64,000 bases of DNA from Bradyrhizobium sp. AS23.2 (lineage in GTDB: Bacteria > Pseudomonadota > Alphaproteobacteria > Rhizobiales > Xanthobacteraceae). The stretch is taken from contig NZ_LGHM01000147.1 of NCBI RefSeq assembly GCF_001908185.1, positions 62,001 to 126,000 of the forward strand, in the 5' to 3' direction. Position 1 is the first letter of the stretch; each line of letters opens with the position of its first letter. Of the stretch, positions 10,878 through 19,067 are shown piece after piece. A program made the translations under genes and the position numbers. The notes beneath the pieces are model-generated. The model had not been told where the DNA came from and ran no database searches. It saw only the letters and a list, made by a program, of their open reading frames with translations.

Positions 10878-11633
10878 CTAGTCTCCTTCGTCAGGCTCGA
10901 TCTCGCCACGCCGCGCGCGTTCGGCGGCCAGGCGATGTTGCTTGGTGTTCTTCGGTGCAGGCTTCTTTTTCGGCTTGGTGTTATTGGTCGTCTGTTCGCT
11001 GATTTTCGCGTGCGGCGCCTGTGGCGGCTCCAGGCCGAGATTGCGGCGCATCTCGCGCGCCTCGGCCTTGCCGCGGCGCATCGACTCCGCGATCAGCTCG
11101 TCGGTCAGCACCAGCCGTGCCTCGCCGATATCCTCCATGGTCAGGAGAACGTCGGGATCGTCGCCCGCCTTGACGTCGTCGCGATGCAGATGCACGCGGT
11201 CGCCTTCGACAGCACCGATGGTGCCGCGGAACCGCTTCCGGCCCTCATGGGCGACGGCCATCTCGACCTTCACCAGATGCCCGGAATAGCGCTCGAAATC
11301 GGAGCGTCGCACCAGGGGGCGGTCGATCCCCGGCGAGGAGATTTCCAGCCGATAAGCGCGATCAATGGGATCGGCGACATCGAGCACGGGCGACAGCGCC
11401 CGGGAAATCGCTTCGCAATCCTCGATCTGCATGGATCCGTCCGGCCGCTCAGCCATGATCTGCACGGTGCAGCCGGCTTCCCCGGAAATGCGGATACGCA
11501 CCAGACGGTAGCCCATGCCCTGCAGCACAGGACCCGCAACCGCGGAGACCCGTGCCGCGACGCCCGGCTCGACCACGAGCCTCGGCTCGGCCAGCAGTTC
11601 GGCATCCGTGGAACCAGTGTTCGGTTCGGTCAT
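10878..11633 (-). CDS. rimP: ribosome maturation factor RimP
   Basis: RimP helps assemble the 30S subunit. The N-terminal domain (about 25-105: AAVSAVAGPVLQGMGYRLVRIR and DCEAISRALSPVLD, then YRLEISSPGIDRPL) and the SH3-like C-terminal domain (about 110-185) are clear. The chain is about 251 residues, longer than the usual 150-200, owing to a Lys/Pro/Asn-rich basic tail (about 205-251: TKPKKKPAPKNTKQHRLAAE) that looks disordered. The ATG at 11633 is chosen; a TTG at 11645 would add four residues. It is the first gene of the minus-strand rimP-nusA-infB series and lies about 165 bases downstream of a good promoter. Confidence 0.95.
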   Translation of the reverse strand: MTEPNTGSTDAELLAEPRLVVEPGVAARVSAVAGPVLQGMGYRLVRIRISGEAGCTVQIMAERPDGSMQIEDCEAISRALSPVLDVADPIDRAYRLEISSPGIDRPLVRRSDFERYSGHLVKVEMAVAHEGRKRFRGTIGAVEGDRVHLHRDDVKAGDDPDVLLTMEDIGEARLVLTDELIAESMRRGKAEAREMRRNLGLEPPQAPHAKISEQTTNNTKPKKKPAPKNTKQHRLAAERARRGEIEPDEGD

Positions 11634-11748
11634 ATCCAGGGTCAAGGCGCTCGATGGTTAAGGCTTGGTTACGACTGCAAAGCCCGCTTCAGAACTCTCC
11701 CGACAGATGGTCGGGCCGGCATCTTCCGCCAAGCCGCGTTCAGGTAAT

Positions 11749-11779
11749 AAAAAAAGAGCGGGTCCTTTCGGGCCCACTC
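11749..11779 (-). terminator. early terminator/attenuator in the rimP-nusA leader
   Basis: On the minus strand a GC-rich stem (11770-11779 with 11756-11765; loop GAAA; one U-G wobble and one C-A mismatch) is followed directly by seven T and then ATT. It lies between the promoter at 11817-11846 and the rimP start, so it would end transcripts after only about 60 nucleotides unless read through. The opposite strand pairs less well and has no T-run. Confidence 0.75.
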
Positions 11780-11816
11780 TCACTACGCGGATCGTATGAG
11801 AAGATGAATTGGCGCT

Positions 11817-11846
11817 GATATAGCCCTTTCCACTCTTCCGGACAAG
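11817..11846 (-). promoter_or_regulatory. sigma-70-type promoter for the rimP-nusA-infB operon leader
   Basis: Minus-strand CTTGTC (11841-11846) and CTATAT (11818-11823) are separated by 17 bases, close to the alphaproteobacterial RpoD consensus CTTGAC-N17-CTATAT. Transcription would begin near 11811. The leader to rimP would then be about 165 bases and contain the early terminator at 11749-11779. Confidence 0.65.
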
Positions 11847-11994
11847 ACCCATCGCAGGGGAGACGAGGCTTTTTGCGTCCGGTCTGCTGCCTTCCGCGCA
11901 ACGCTTCCTTCATCAACCAGGCCTAAATTGCGTGATTGTGGGGCGGCTTGGACCAAGGGCGCACCCGCGGCGTGCCCTGTTCGAGTTGCGTTTC

Positions 11995-13077
11995 ATGACC
12001 GTTGCCACGTCGCTCATTCCCGGATTGGACGATATCGTCAAACGCGGTGACCCCCGGCGTCGCGGCGAGATCGCGCGCGCTATCGCCGAATTGTTCTTCC
12101 GGGATTCCGCCAGGCTCCGTCCCGAGCTCATCGATCTCTTCGACGATCTCCTGATCGATCTCGTCCCGCATGCCGAGCTCGCCTCGCGCGTCGATCTCGC
12201 AGAGCGCTTCTCGGAGCTGAACAATGCGCCGCGGCATCTGGTCAGTCAGCTCGCCCGCGAAAACGAGATCATGGTGGCGGGCCCCGTGCTGCGCCGCTCG
12301 CCCGTGCTCGACGAGGCTGCCCTGGTCGAGATCGCGCGGCTGAAGGGTCAGGGTCATCTGCTGGCGATGACGGAACGCCCCGCCTTGTCGGCCGTCATCA
12401 CCGACGTGCTCGTCGAGCGCGGCGATCGCGACGTGGTGCGTCGCGCCGCGGGCAATGCCGGTGCGGTGTTCTCACCGGCCAGCTATTCCGAGCTGATCAA
12501 GCGCGCGGCGCAGGACGGCGTGCTGACGCTCAAGATCGGCCAGCGCAACGATCTCTCCGGCGAGCACCTGAAACAGCTTCTCGACGGCACGCTCGACGTC
12601 ATTCGGCGCCGCCTCTCCAGCGTGGTCAATCCCGTGCGCCAGGTCGAAATCAAGCGCGCCATGGCGTCGATCGAGGAGGCTGCTCTGCCGCCGGGGCCGC
12701 GACGCGATTTCTCGGCGGCACAGCGCACGGTGCTTTCCTTGCTTCACGGGGGGCATCTCGGCGAGAGTGCACTGCTCGGCTTCGCCAAGGCGCACAAATA
12801 CGAGGAATCGATCGCTTCGCTTGCGACGATGACCGGCGTCCGCGTCTCGATCCTCGACCGTCTGATCGCGGGCGACCGCTACGATCCGATACTGATCCTG
12901 GGGCGCGCGCTGAATCTCGGCTGGCCCACGGTGCGCGAGCTCATCCTGCTGTGGTACGGTCCGCATCGCACGCCGGCCGATGCCGACATCGAGGCCGCGC
13001 GCATGAACTTCACGCGCCTCATGCCGACGACCGCCGAGCGCGTCGTGAATTTCTGGCGCAACCGGCAGACGATCTGA
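11995..13077 (+). CDS. DUF2336 domain-containing protein
   Basis: A 360-residue soluble, mostly helical protein of the DUF2336 family, common in alphaproteobacteria and of unknown function. Helical repeat-like segments run through the chain (for example RRGEIARAIAELFFRDSARL, LASRVDLAERFSELNNAP and ALSAVITDVLVERGDRDVVRR), a pattern like HEAT repeats. The C-terminal half has KAHKYEESIASLATMTGVRV and ALNLGWPTVRELILLW. There is no signal peptide or membrane segment. The ATG at 11995 fits the family N terminus; a GTG at 11932 would add 21 residues of unlikely composition. It stands alone on the plus strand between the rimP promoter region and a palindromic repeat. Confidence 0.8.
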   Translation: MTVATSLIPGLDDIVKRGDPRRRGEIARAIAELFFRDSARLRPELIDLFDDLLIDLVPHAELASRVDLAERFSELNNAPRHLVSQLARENEIMVAGPVLRRSPVLDEAALVEIARLKGQGHLLAMTERPALSAVITDVLVERGDRDVVRRAAGNAGAVFSPASYSELIKRAAQDGVLTLKIGQRNDLSGEHLKQLLDGTLDVIRRRLSSVVNPVRQVEIKRAMASIEEAALPPGPRRDFSAAQRTVLSLLHGGHLGESALLGFAKAHKYEESIASLATMTGVRVSILDRLIAGDRYDPILILGRALNLGWPTVRELILLWYGPHRTPADADIEAARMNFTRLMPTTAERVVNFWRNRQTI

Positions 13078-13090
13078 GATTCTCTTGCCG

Positions 13091-13181
13091 GTCATTCCGG
13101 GGCGATGCGAAGCATCGAACCCGGAATCTCGAGGTTCTCAGGTGCGCAAATGCGGTCGCGCTTTGCGCGCCCCGGAACGAC
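13091..13181. repeat. intergenic palindromic repeat, family A copy 1
   Basis: The element opens GTCATTCCGGGGCGATGCGA, includes GCGAAGCATCGAACCCGGAAT and TTCTCAGGTGCGCAAATGCG, and closes with CGCCCCGGAACGAC. Its ends are near-perfect reverse complements, so it folds into a multibranched hairpin. It fills the whole gap between the DUF2336 gene and the 3' end of trmB. Related copies are at 21604-21719 and 24656-24757. Confidence 0.8.
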
Positions 13182-13183
13182 GG

Positions 13184-13894
13184 TCATTTCCGCCTGAACC
13201 GCAGATACGCCGCCTTGCGGCCCTCGCGCGCGGCCTTCCGGCCGTAGCGCGTCATGGTGTAGCCCGCCCACGGCTGCCGGAAATCGTCAGCGCGTTCCGC
13301 GAGCCAGGCGAAATCCGGCGAGCGCGCAAGATGCGACAGCGTCCAGGCGCAGTAATCGTCGATGTCGCAGACGAAACGGAATTCACCGCCCGGCCTCAGC
13401 ACGCGCGCCATCGCTGCGATCGTCCTGTCCTGGACGAAGCGCCGCTTCCAGTGCCGGCGTTTCGGCCAGGGATCGGGATGGATCAGGTCGATCCGCGACA
13501 GCGAGGCCTTCGGCAGCCAGGCCAGCAGCTCGGCCGCATCGCCAGCAAACAGGCGGATGTTGCCGATGTTGGCGGTCTCGATCTGCGCGAGGATCTTCGC
13601 CATGCCGTTGACATAGGGCTCGCAGCCGATGAAGCCGGTCGTGGAGAAGGTTTGAGCCTCCGCCGCAAGATGCTCGCCGCCGCCGAAGCCGATCTCGAGC
13701 CGCAGGTCGTTCGCCGCGGGATCGAAGATCTCGCTCGCCTTCGCGGGCGCCTCGCTCGCGATGTCGAGCGCAAGATGCGGCAGCAGATGATCGATCAGCT
13801 CGGCCTGATGCTGCCTGAGCTTGTGGCCCTTGCGACGCCCGAAGAAGGCGCGCTCGCTGTCATCGCGATCGGGGTCTGATTTGCGCTCGTTCAT
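13184..13894 (-). CDS. trmB: tRNA (guanine(46)-N7)-methyltransferase
   Basis: TrmB uses S-adenosylmethionine to form m7G46 in the variable loop of tRNAs. The 236-residue protein has the SAM-binding motif LRLEIGFGGGEHLAAEA (about 68-85), FIGCEPYVNGMAKILAQIE (motif II region) and the catalytic/tRNA-binding motif DLIHPDPWPKRRHWKRRFVQ. The N-terminal 20 residues are charged and probably flexible. The start codon overlaps the stop of the M20 peptidase gene (ATGA), so the two are probably co-transcribed and coupled. A palindromic repeat begins 3 bases after the stop. Confidence 0.96.
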   Translation of the reverse strand: MNERKSDPDRDDSERAFFGRRKGHKLRQHQAELIDHLLPHLALDIASEAPAKASEIFDPAANDLRLEIGFGGGEHLAAEAQTFSTTGFIGCEPYVNGMAKILAQIETANIGNIRLFAGDAAELLAWLPKASLSRIDLIHPDPWPKRRHWKRRFVQDRTIAAMARVLRPGGEFRFVCDIDDYCAWTLSHLARSPDFAWLAERADDFRQPWAGYTMTRYGRKAAREGRKAAYLRFRRK

Positions 13895-15018
13895 TGCAGC
13901 GTCTGATACAGGCGATAGAGCAGCCGCGCGCGCGGTTCGAGCGACGAGACATAGAGCTGCTCATAATGGGTGTGCGCCCCCTTGCCGTCGACGCCGAGCC
14001 CGTCGAGCGTGCCGGTATGGGCCGCCGTGAAATTGCCGTCCGAGCCGCCGCCGGTGTGAGTATCGATCAGCTCGAAGCCGATCTCCGCGGCGAGCGTCCT
14101 GGCATGCTCGTACAGCGAGGCGCCGGAATTGTTCTTCTCGTAAGGCGGACGATTGAGCTCGCCCGTGACCTTAACGGTGACGCCGTCCGTCTTCGATTTC
14201 AGCCCGAGAATCTTGCCGACGAATTCGTCCGCGTCTTTGAGGCCCGGCACGCGCAGATCGATCTCGGCATAGGCCTCTTCCGGCGTCACGTTGGCACGGG
14301 TGCCGCCGCGCACAACACCGACATTGACGGTGACGCCGCGCTTCAGGTCGTTCATCCCTTCCAGGGCCTGGATGACGTTGGCGAGCTCGCGGACTGCGCT
14401 GCGGCCGTCTTCGGGCCTTGTGCCGGCATGCGCGGGCACACCCTTGATGAATACCTGGAAGCGTCCGACGCCCTTGCGTCCGGTGACGATCTTGCCGCCC
14501 TCGCGCGCCGGCTCCGTCACCAGCACGTATTTGGCCTCGCGCCCCTCCTTCTCGATCAAGGTGCGCGAGGTGGGACTGCCGATCTCCTCGTCGGAGGTGA
14601 ACATGTGGGTGATGCCGAGCGGCGAACGATCGGCCGTGGCGCAAAGCGCGCGAAAAGCGTGGTGGGCGATGTAGGCCCCGCCCTTCATGTCGTAGATGCC
14701 GGGGCCGAACGCGCTGTCGCCCTCGACCTTGAACGGCAGGCGCTCGATGAATCCCATGGGATGAACGGTATCGAGATGACTTAGCACCAGGATACCCGGC
14801 CGATCCTGGCCCCAGGTGGAACGCGCGATGAGATGATCGCCGCAGCCGTCGACGCCGGCGACGCGTTCGAGCGTGACAGGCAGATCGCGATAGTGATCCG
14901 CAACCATCGAGACCAGCTTGTTGACCTGTTCCGGAGTGTCCGTCGGCGTCTCGATCTCCACCCAGCGGCGGATGCCATCGAGAATAGTTTGAGAATCGAA
15001 CCAATTGGATTTGGTCAT
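13891..15018 (-). CDS. M20 family metallopeptidase (carboxypeptidase G2-like)
   Basis: A 375-residue zinc-dependent M20 peptidase. Metal-site motifs are in order: VLSHLDTVHPMG (His and Asp), FGPGIYDMKGGAY (bridging Asp), TSDEEIGSPTSR (general-base Glu plus Glu ligand) and HTGGGSDGNFTAA near the end (final His ligand). The middle region with KGVPAHAGTRPEDGRSA is the dimerisation lid. The nearest remembered relatives are glutamate carboxypeptidases, which cleave C-terminal Glu from folate-like or peptide substrates; the actual substrate is not evident. No signal peptide is visible. The ATG at 15018 is preferred; an ATG at 15048 would add ten residues. It overlaps trmB by 4 bases. Confidence 0.88.
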   Translation of the reverse strand: MTKSNWFDSQTILDGIRRWVEIETPTDTPEQVNKLVSMVADHYRDLPVTLERVAGVDGCGDHLIARSTWGQDRPGILVLSHLDTVHPMGFIERLPFKVEGDSAFGPGIYDMKGGAYIAHHAFRALCATADRSPLGITHMFTSDEEIGSPTSRTLIEKEGREAKYVLVTEPAREGGKIVTGRKGVGRFQVFIKGVPAHAGTRPEDGRSAVRELANVIQALEGMNDLKRGVTVNVGVVRGGTRANVTPEEAYAEIDLRVPGLKDADEFVGKILGLKSKTDGVTVKVTGELNRPPYEKNNSGASLYEHARTLAAEIGFELIDTHTGGGSDGNFTAAHTGTLDGLGVDGKGAHTHYEQLYVSSLEPRARLLYRLYQTLQ

Positions 15019-15133
15019 GGACGCATCTGTGCCTTTGAACCGCATCATCTCAGAGAGCGCGCATCAAGGCGCGGCCACAAATGACGACATAGGCCAGATT
15101 TGACGCAGTCTCAAATCGGATTGAGAGGCCGCG

Positions 15134-15547
15134 TCAGCGCTTGTCGGGGCCTTCGCGGGCCGCAATCTGCTCGACGAGATCGACGATCGAGCGGCGCATC
15201 TTTGAATCAGTGATTCGCGTGAACGCCTTGGTCAAGGCGAGACCTTCAGACGTGGCGAGGAAGTCCGAGACGTAGGACGGCGAGGCGCCTTCGCTGAAGC
15301 CGTCGGGGCCAGGCGTGCCGCTTGGTCCGCCCTCGAACAGGAACGACACCGGCACCTGGAGAATCTCGGCAATCTGCTGGATGCGGCTCGCGCCAACCCG
15401 GTTGGTGCCCTTCTCGTACTTCTGGATCTGCTGGAACGTCAGGCCCAAGGCTTCACCGAGCTTTTCCTGACTCATGCCCAACATGATGCGGCGCATGCGC
15501 ACGCGACTGCCGACATACTTGTCAACAGGGTTGGGCGCTTTCGACAT
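15134..15547 (-). CDS. XRE-family transcriptional regulator
   Basis: A 137-residue regulator with a Cro/C1 helix-turn-helix at about residues 14-68 (RRIMLGMSQEKLGEALGLTF then QQIQKYEKGTNRV). A C-terminal tail contains SDSKMRRSIVDLV-like residues (TDSKMRRSIVDLVEQIA). This architecture is conserved in rhizobia, where relatives (PhrR/PraR type) affect stress, biofilm and quorum-sensing phenotypes; the regulon here is unknown. The ATG at 15547 has GGAGG nine bases upstream, favouring it over a longer frame starting at 15616. It lies between lnt and the M20 peptidase, all on the minus strand, with its own intergenic gaps of 115 and 221 bases, so it may be a separate unit. Confidence 0.88.
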   Translation of the reverse strand: MSKAPNPVDKYVGSRVRMRRIMLGMSQEKLGEALGLTFQQIQKYEKGTNRVGASRIQQIAEILQVPVSFLFEGGPSGTPGPDGFSEGASPSYVSDFLATSEGLALTKAFTRITDSKMRRSIVDLVEQIAAREGPDKR

Positions 15548-15768
15548 TTCCTCAGCCCTCCAAACACCACCCTTCGGCGCAATCGAATCAACTGCCTGAG
15601 GTGTCAGCGACGTCAAACTTCACTCTGATTGGGGAAACATTGCGGAGAAATTCAGCAACGCCCACTGTCTTTTGCAGCCGGTGCAGAATGGGGAGGCCGC
15701 CTGCAATCTGTCAACCGGGGGGCTGCGATTGTCAAAGGTTTCCGGCCATTTCGGCAAGGACCGAGCGA

Positions 15769-17382
15769 TCAGGGGTACCGTTTGGCAACACGCCGCCGTA
15801 CCGCCAGAATCACAGCCAGTGCGACCAGCATGGCTGCGGGGATGTCACCAACTCGCGCATAGATGGTGGGCGAGATTGCGGCGGGCAGGTTTGAATCCAA
15901 AATGCCTTCGATTCCGAGACCGAGGCTGGCAACGGTTCGCCCCACCGGATCTATCACCGCGGAGACGCCGGTATTGGCGGAGCGGACCAGCGGCAATCCG
16001 AGCTCGATCGCGCGCATCCGCGCCTGCTCCAGATGCTGAAAAGGGCCGGTCGAGATGCCGAACCAGCCGTCATTGGTGAGATTCACGATCCAGCCCGGAC
16101 GTTCGTTGCGTCCAGCCACCTCGCCGGGAAAGATTGCCTCGTAGCAGATCAGCGGCAGCGCGGGCGGCGCGCCCGGCACCGGCAGCGCATGCCGCACGGT
16201 ACCGGGAATAAAGCCGCCGCGCATGCGCGTCAGCTGCTCGAAACCGAGCTTCTCCATCAGGTTCTGGTAGGGCAGAAATTCGCCGAACGGCACGAGGTGC
16301 AGCTTGTCGTAGACCGCGAGCACGCTGCCGTCGTGATCGATCGCATAGATCGAATTATAGGCGCGCGTGACCGGCGTGCCGGGCGGTAGGTCGGGCGCGC
16401 GGACCGAACCCGTGATCAGCACCGTGCCCTTCGGCAGGAGCTCTGCGATCTGCGCCATCGCGTCGGCTTCGCGGGTCAGGAAAAACGGAAAGGCGGATTC
16501 CGGCCAGATCAGGATGGTGGCATCGCGCACGCCGGTCGATTGCGGTCCGGAGGCGCGGTCCGACAAGGCCAGGTATTTCTTCATCACCTGTGCCTTGGCG
16601 GCGTAGTTGAATTTCGCGTCCTGCTCGAGGTTCGGCTGCATCAGGCGCAGCTTGGCGCCTGCGACCATCGTGGTCGGATGCAGCGACAGGCGGATCGCGC
16701 CGAAGATGCTCATGACAATCAGGAGCGCGACTGCTGCGGCCGGCACGCGCCACGCCGGGCCGCGATCGGGCGTGCGGTCGATCAGCGTCGCAGGGCTCGC
16801 GAAGATCGTAACCGTCAGGAATGTCATGCCCCACAGGCCGACCAGCGACGCTGTCTGCGCCAGCGCCAGCGGCTCGGACAACGCATAGCCCAATGCGTTC
16901 CAGGGAAAGCCGGTCAGCGCGTGACCGCGCAGCCATTCGCTGATGGTGAGGCTTGCTGCGAGCGCGAGCACGCGCGTGGCGTTCTTGGTCCAGAGCAGGC
17001 GGGCGAGCGCGAAGCCGATCGCCGTGAAGATGGAAAGATAGGCCGGCAGGCCCAGCACGGCGAAGGGTGTCAGCCAGGCGAACACATCGGCGTCGACGAA
17101 GAAGGCATAGCCGATCCAGTAGAGGCCGGGGACGAAATAGCCGAGCCCGAACCAGTAGCCGGTCAGAGCCGCGGCGGGGATGCCGCCAAAACGTCCCCCG
17201 CCGGCGCCGTCGATCAGCCAGACCAGCACCGGGAACGTGATGAACAGCACCGGGAAGGCGTTGAACGGAGCCAGCGCCAGCACCGAGAGCGCCCCGGCCG
17301 CCATGGCGATCAGCGCGCGCTTCCATCCCCAGGCGAGGATGATGGCGAGGGCGATCTGCCGAAATCGCTGGAACGGGCTCAC
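15769..17382 (-). CDS. lnt: apolipoprotein N-acyltransferase
   Basis: Lnt adds the third acyl chain to the N-terminal Cys of lipoproteins in the inner membrane. The 537 residues comprise an N-terminal membrane part of about 7-8 segments (about 20-215) and a periplasmic nitrilase-like domain. The expected Glu-Lys-Cys triad is present in ILIWPESAFPFF, YDKLHLVPFGEFLPY and LPLICYEAIFPGE. The start is a GTG overlapping the stop of the upstream CBS-domain gene (GTGA). The corC-lnt pairing next to ybeY and phoH is the classical arrangement in proteobacteria. Confidence 0.96.
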   Translation of the reverse strand: MSPFQRFRQIALAIILAWGWKRALIAMAAGALSVLALAPFNAFPVLFITFPVLVWLIDGAGGGRFGGIPAAALTGYWFGLGYFVPGLYWIGYAFFVDADVFAWLTPFAVLGLPAYLSIFTAIGFALARLLWTKNATRVLALAASLTISEWLRGHALTGFPWNALGYALSEPLALAQTASLVGLWGMTFLTVTIFASPATLIDRTPDRGPAWRVPAAAVALLIVMSIFGAIRLSLHPTTMVAGAKLRLMQPNLEQDAKFNYAAKAQVMKKYLALSDRASGPQSTGVRDATILIWPESAFPFFLTREADAMAQIAELLPKGTVLITGSVRAPDLPPGTPVTRAYNSIYAIDHDGSVLAVYDKLHLVPFGEFLPYQNLMEKLGFEQLTRMRGGFIPGTVRHALPVPGAPPALPLICYEAIFPGEVAGRNERPGWIVNLTNDGWFGISTGPFQHLEQARMRAIELGLPLVRSANTGVSAVIDPVGRTVASLGLGIEGILDSNLPAAISPTIYARVGDIPAAMLVALAVILAVRRRVAKRYP

Positions 17383-18497
17383 TGCGGGCCGGCCCCGTCG
17401 CTTGGCGGCGGGCTGGGCGTGTCGCTGGAAGGCGGTTGACCGCTCTCCGGCGTGGCGTCGCGGCGCCGGCTCTCGCGCTGGGTGCGTGGCGCGGGACGCT
17501 CCTTCCGCGTCGAGATGCGCAGCCGCTTGACGCGGCGCGGATCGGCGTCGAGCACCTCGACCTCGTAATTGCCGGGGCCCGAGATCACCTCGCCGCGCAC
17601 CGGCAGGCGGCCGACGAAGCTGACGAGATAGCCACCCAACGTCTCCACCTCCTCGCCGGCCTCGCCGGTGACGAAGTCCTCGCCGATCACCGTACGGACA
17701 TCGTCCAGGCTGGCGCGGGCATCGGCAATGAAGGCGTTGTCGGGCAGGCGTACGATCGAGGGCGGCTCGTCGCTGTCATGCTCGTCGTCGATCTCGCCGA
17801 CGATCTGCTCGACGATGTCCTCGAGCGAGACCAGTCCGTCGCTGCCGCCATATTCGTCGACCACCAGCGCCAGGTGAATGCGCGTGGCCTGCATCTGCGC
17901 GAGCAGGTCGATCGCGCGCATCGATGGCGGCACGTAAAGCAGCTTGCGGATGATGCGCGCATCCTCCAGCGGCAGCGCGAGGTCGACCGCCCGCAGGTCG
18001 AGCCCGGCCGGCAGCGGCTTCCTGCGCTTGGTCTTGGCGGCTTCCGACACGCGCGCACGCGCGGTCATGAAGGCAAGCAGGTCGCGGATGTGGACGATGC
18101 CGACGGGATCGTCGAGCGTCTCGTTGTAGACGACGAGGCGCGAATGGCCCGCGCTCTCGAAGCGGTCCATCAATTCGCCGAGCGGGATGTCGCGCTTGAC
18201 CGCGATGATGTCGGCGCGATGCACCATGACGTCGGCGATGCGGCGCTCGTGCAGGCCGAGGATGTTGCGCAGCATGGTGCGCTCGACGGCGGAGAAGCCG
18301 GTGTCATCCGGCGTCGTGGCGTCGAGCACGACCTGGAGGTCGTCGCGTACCGAGCCTGCCTTCCAGCCGAACAGCGTGCGGATGGCGCGCAGCAGCCAGC
18401 CTTCCGCGGTCGGGCGCATGACCTCGCCGGGCGTCACCACGGCCGGCAAATTCGCCGTGTTGCGCGGATTGTCGTGGGTAGGTTCGGAATCCGGCAT
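17379..18497 (-). CDS. CBS-domain protein of the hemolysin/CorC (TlyC) family
   Basis: A soluble 372-residue member of the CorC/HlyC family. It has a CBS pair (about 75-200: VMVHRADIIAVKRDIPLGEL and GIVHIRDLLAFM, then IDLLAQMQATRIHLALVVDE) and a C-terminal CorC_HlyC domain (about 250-330, SLDDVRTVIGEDF, GGYLVSFVGRLPVRGEVI). The transmembrane CNNM domain of larger relatives is absent. In enterobacteria CorC is linked to magnesium/cobalt efflux; the function here is inferred only by family. The tail is rich in Arg, Pro and Ser. The start at ATG 18497 lies one base after the ybeY stop, and the stop overlaps the lnt start. Confidence 0.88.
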   Translation of the reverse strand: MPDSEPTHDNPRNTANLPAVVTPGEVMRPTAEGWLLRAIRTLFGWKAGSVRDDLQVVLDATTPDDTGFSAVERTMLRNILGLHERRIADVMVHRADIIAVKRDIPLGELMDRFESAGHSRLVVYNETLDDPVGIVHIRDLLAFMTARARVSEAAKTKRRKPLPAGLDLRAVDLALPLEDARIIRKLLYVPPSMRAIDLLAQMQATRIHLALVVDEYGGSDGLVSLEDIVEQIVGEIDDEHDSDEPPSIVRLPDNAFIADARASLDDVRTVIGEDFVTGEAGEEVETLGGYLVSFVGRLPVRGEVISGPGNYEVEVLDADPRRVKRLRISTRKERPAPRTQRESRRRDATPESGQPPSSDTPSPPPSDGAGPQ

Positions 18498-18498
18498 C

Positions 18499-19008
18499 TC
18501 AGTGCGTCCCCGGGCGGTCTGCATAGGGGTCGGGAATGCCGAGATCGGCCAGGATCTGCGTCTCCAGCGCTTCCATCTCCTCCGCGTCGTCGTCGTTCTC
18601 GTGATCGTAACCGATCAGGTGCAGGAACCCATGCACGGCGAGATGACTCAAATGATGATCGAACGGCTTCTGTTCCTCGTCCGCCTCGCGCCGCATGGTC
18701 TCATAGGCGATCGCGATATCGCCGAGCATGCGCGGCGCGTCGCCCGGCTTCCATTCACCCTCCGGCTGGAGCGCGGGAAACGACAACACGTTGGTCGGCT
18801 TGTCGATGCCGCGCCAGTTGCTGTTGAGGGTACGGATGCCGGCATCGTCGGTCAGCATGACGGCGACTTCCGCCTCTGCGACGTCTTCGTCGACAGTCTC
18901 GGCAGCGGCCGCAACGGCGCGCTGGATCACGGCTTCGGCTTCAGGCTCGCGCTGCCAGCAATCGGCGACGACGAGGATCTCGGTCATGGGAAGATTGGGG
19001 TGTGACAT
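18499..19008 (-). CDS. ybeY: rRNA maturation endoribonuclease YbeY
   Basis: YbeY is a zinc metalloenzyme that acts in 16S rRNA 3'-end processing and 70S ribosome quality control. The 169-residue protein carries the diagnostic metal motif HLAVHGFLHLIGYDH followed by an acidic stretch (ENDDDAEEMEALE), and upstream RGIDKPTNVLSFPA. It sits between phoH and the CorC-like gene, the usual order, and is tightly packed with the downstream gene (one-base gap). Confidence 0.96.
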   Translation of the reverse strand: MSHPNLPMTEILVVADCWQREPEAEAVIQRAVAAAAETVDEDVAEAEVAVMLTDDAGIRTLNSNWRGIDKPTNVLSFPALQPEGEWKPGDAPRMLGDIAIAYETMRREADEEQKPFDHHLSHLAVHGFLHLIGYDHENDDDAEEMEALETQILADLGIPDPYADRPGTH

Positions 19009-19067
19009 TGTGTTGTCTGGGACGGAAGGGCGCCGAGTCGGCGCCCATAGGTCCGGCTGTTGTCTCG

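Larger units (their letters stand above)
11634..11994. other. rimP-DUF2336 divergent intergenic region
   Basis: This stretch separates two divergently read genes. It contains the minus-strand promoter and early terminator described above. A 64-codon minus-strand open frame (11658-11852) exists but overlaps these signals and resembles nothing I know. No plus-strand promoter for the DUF2336 gene could be picked with confidence. Confidence 0.5.

Noticed and set aside
11658..11852. 64-codon minus-strand frame in the rimP leader
   Set aside because: It overlaps a good promoter and terminator, lacks a ribosome-binding site and resembles no protein I know.
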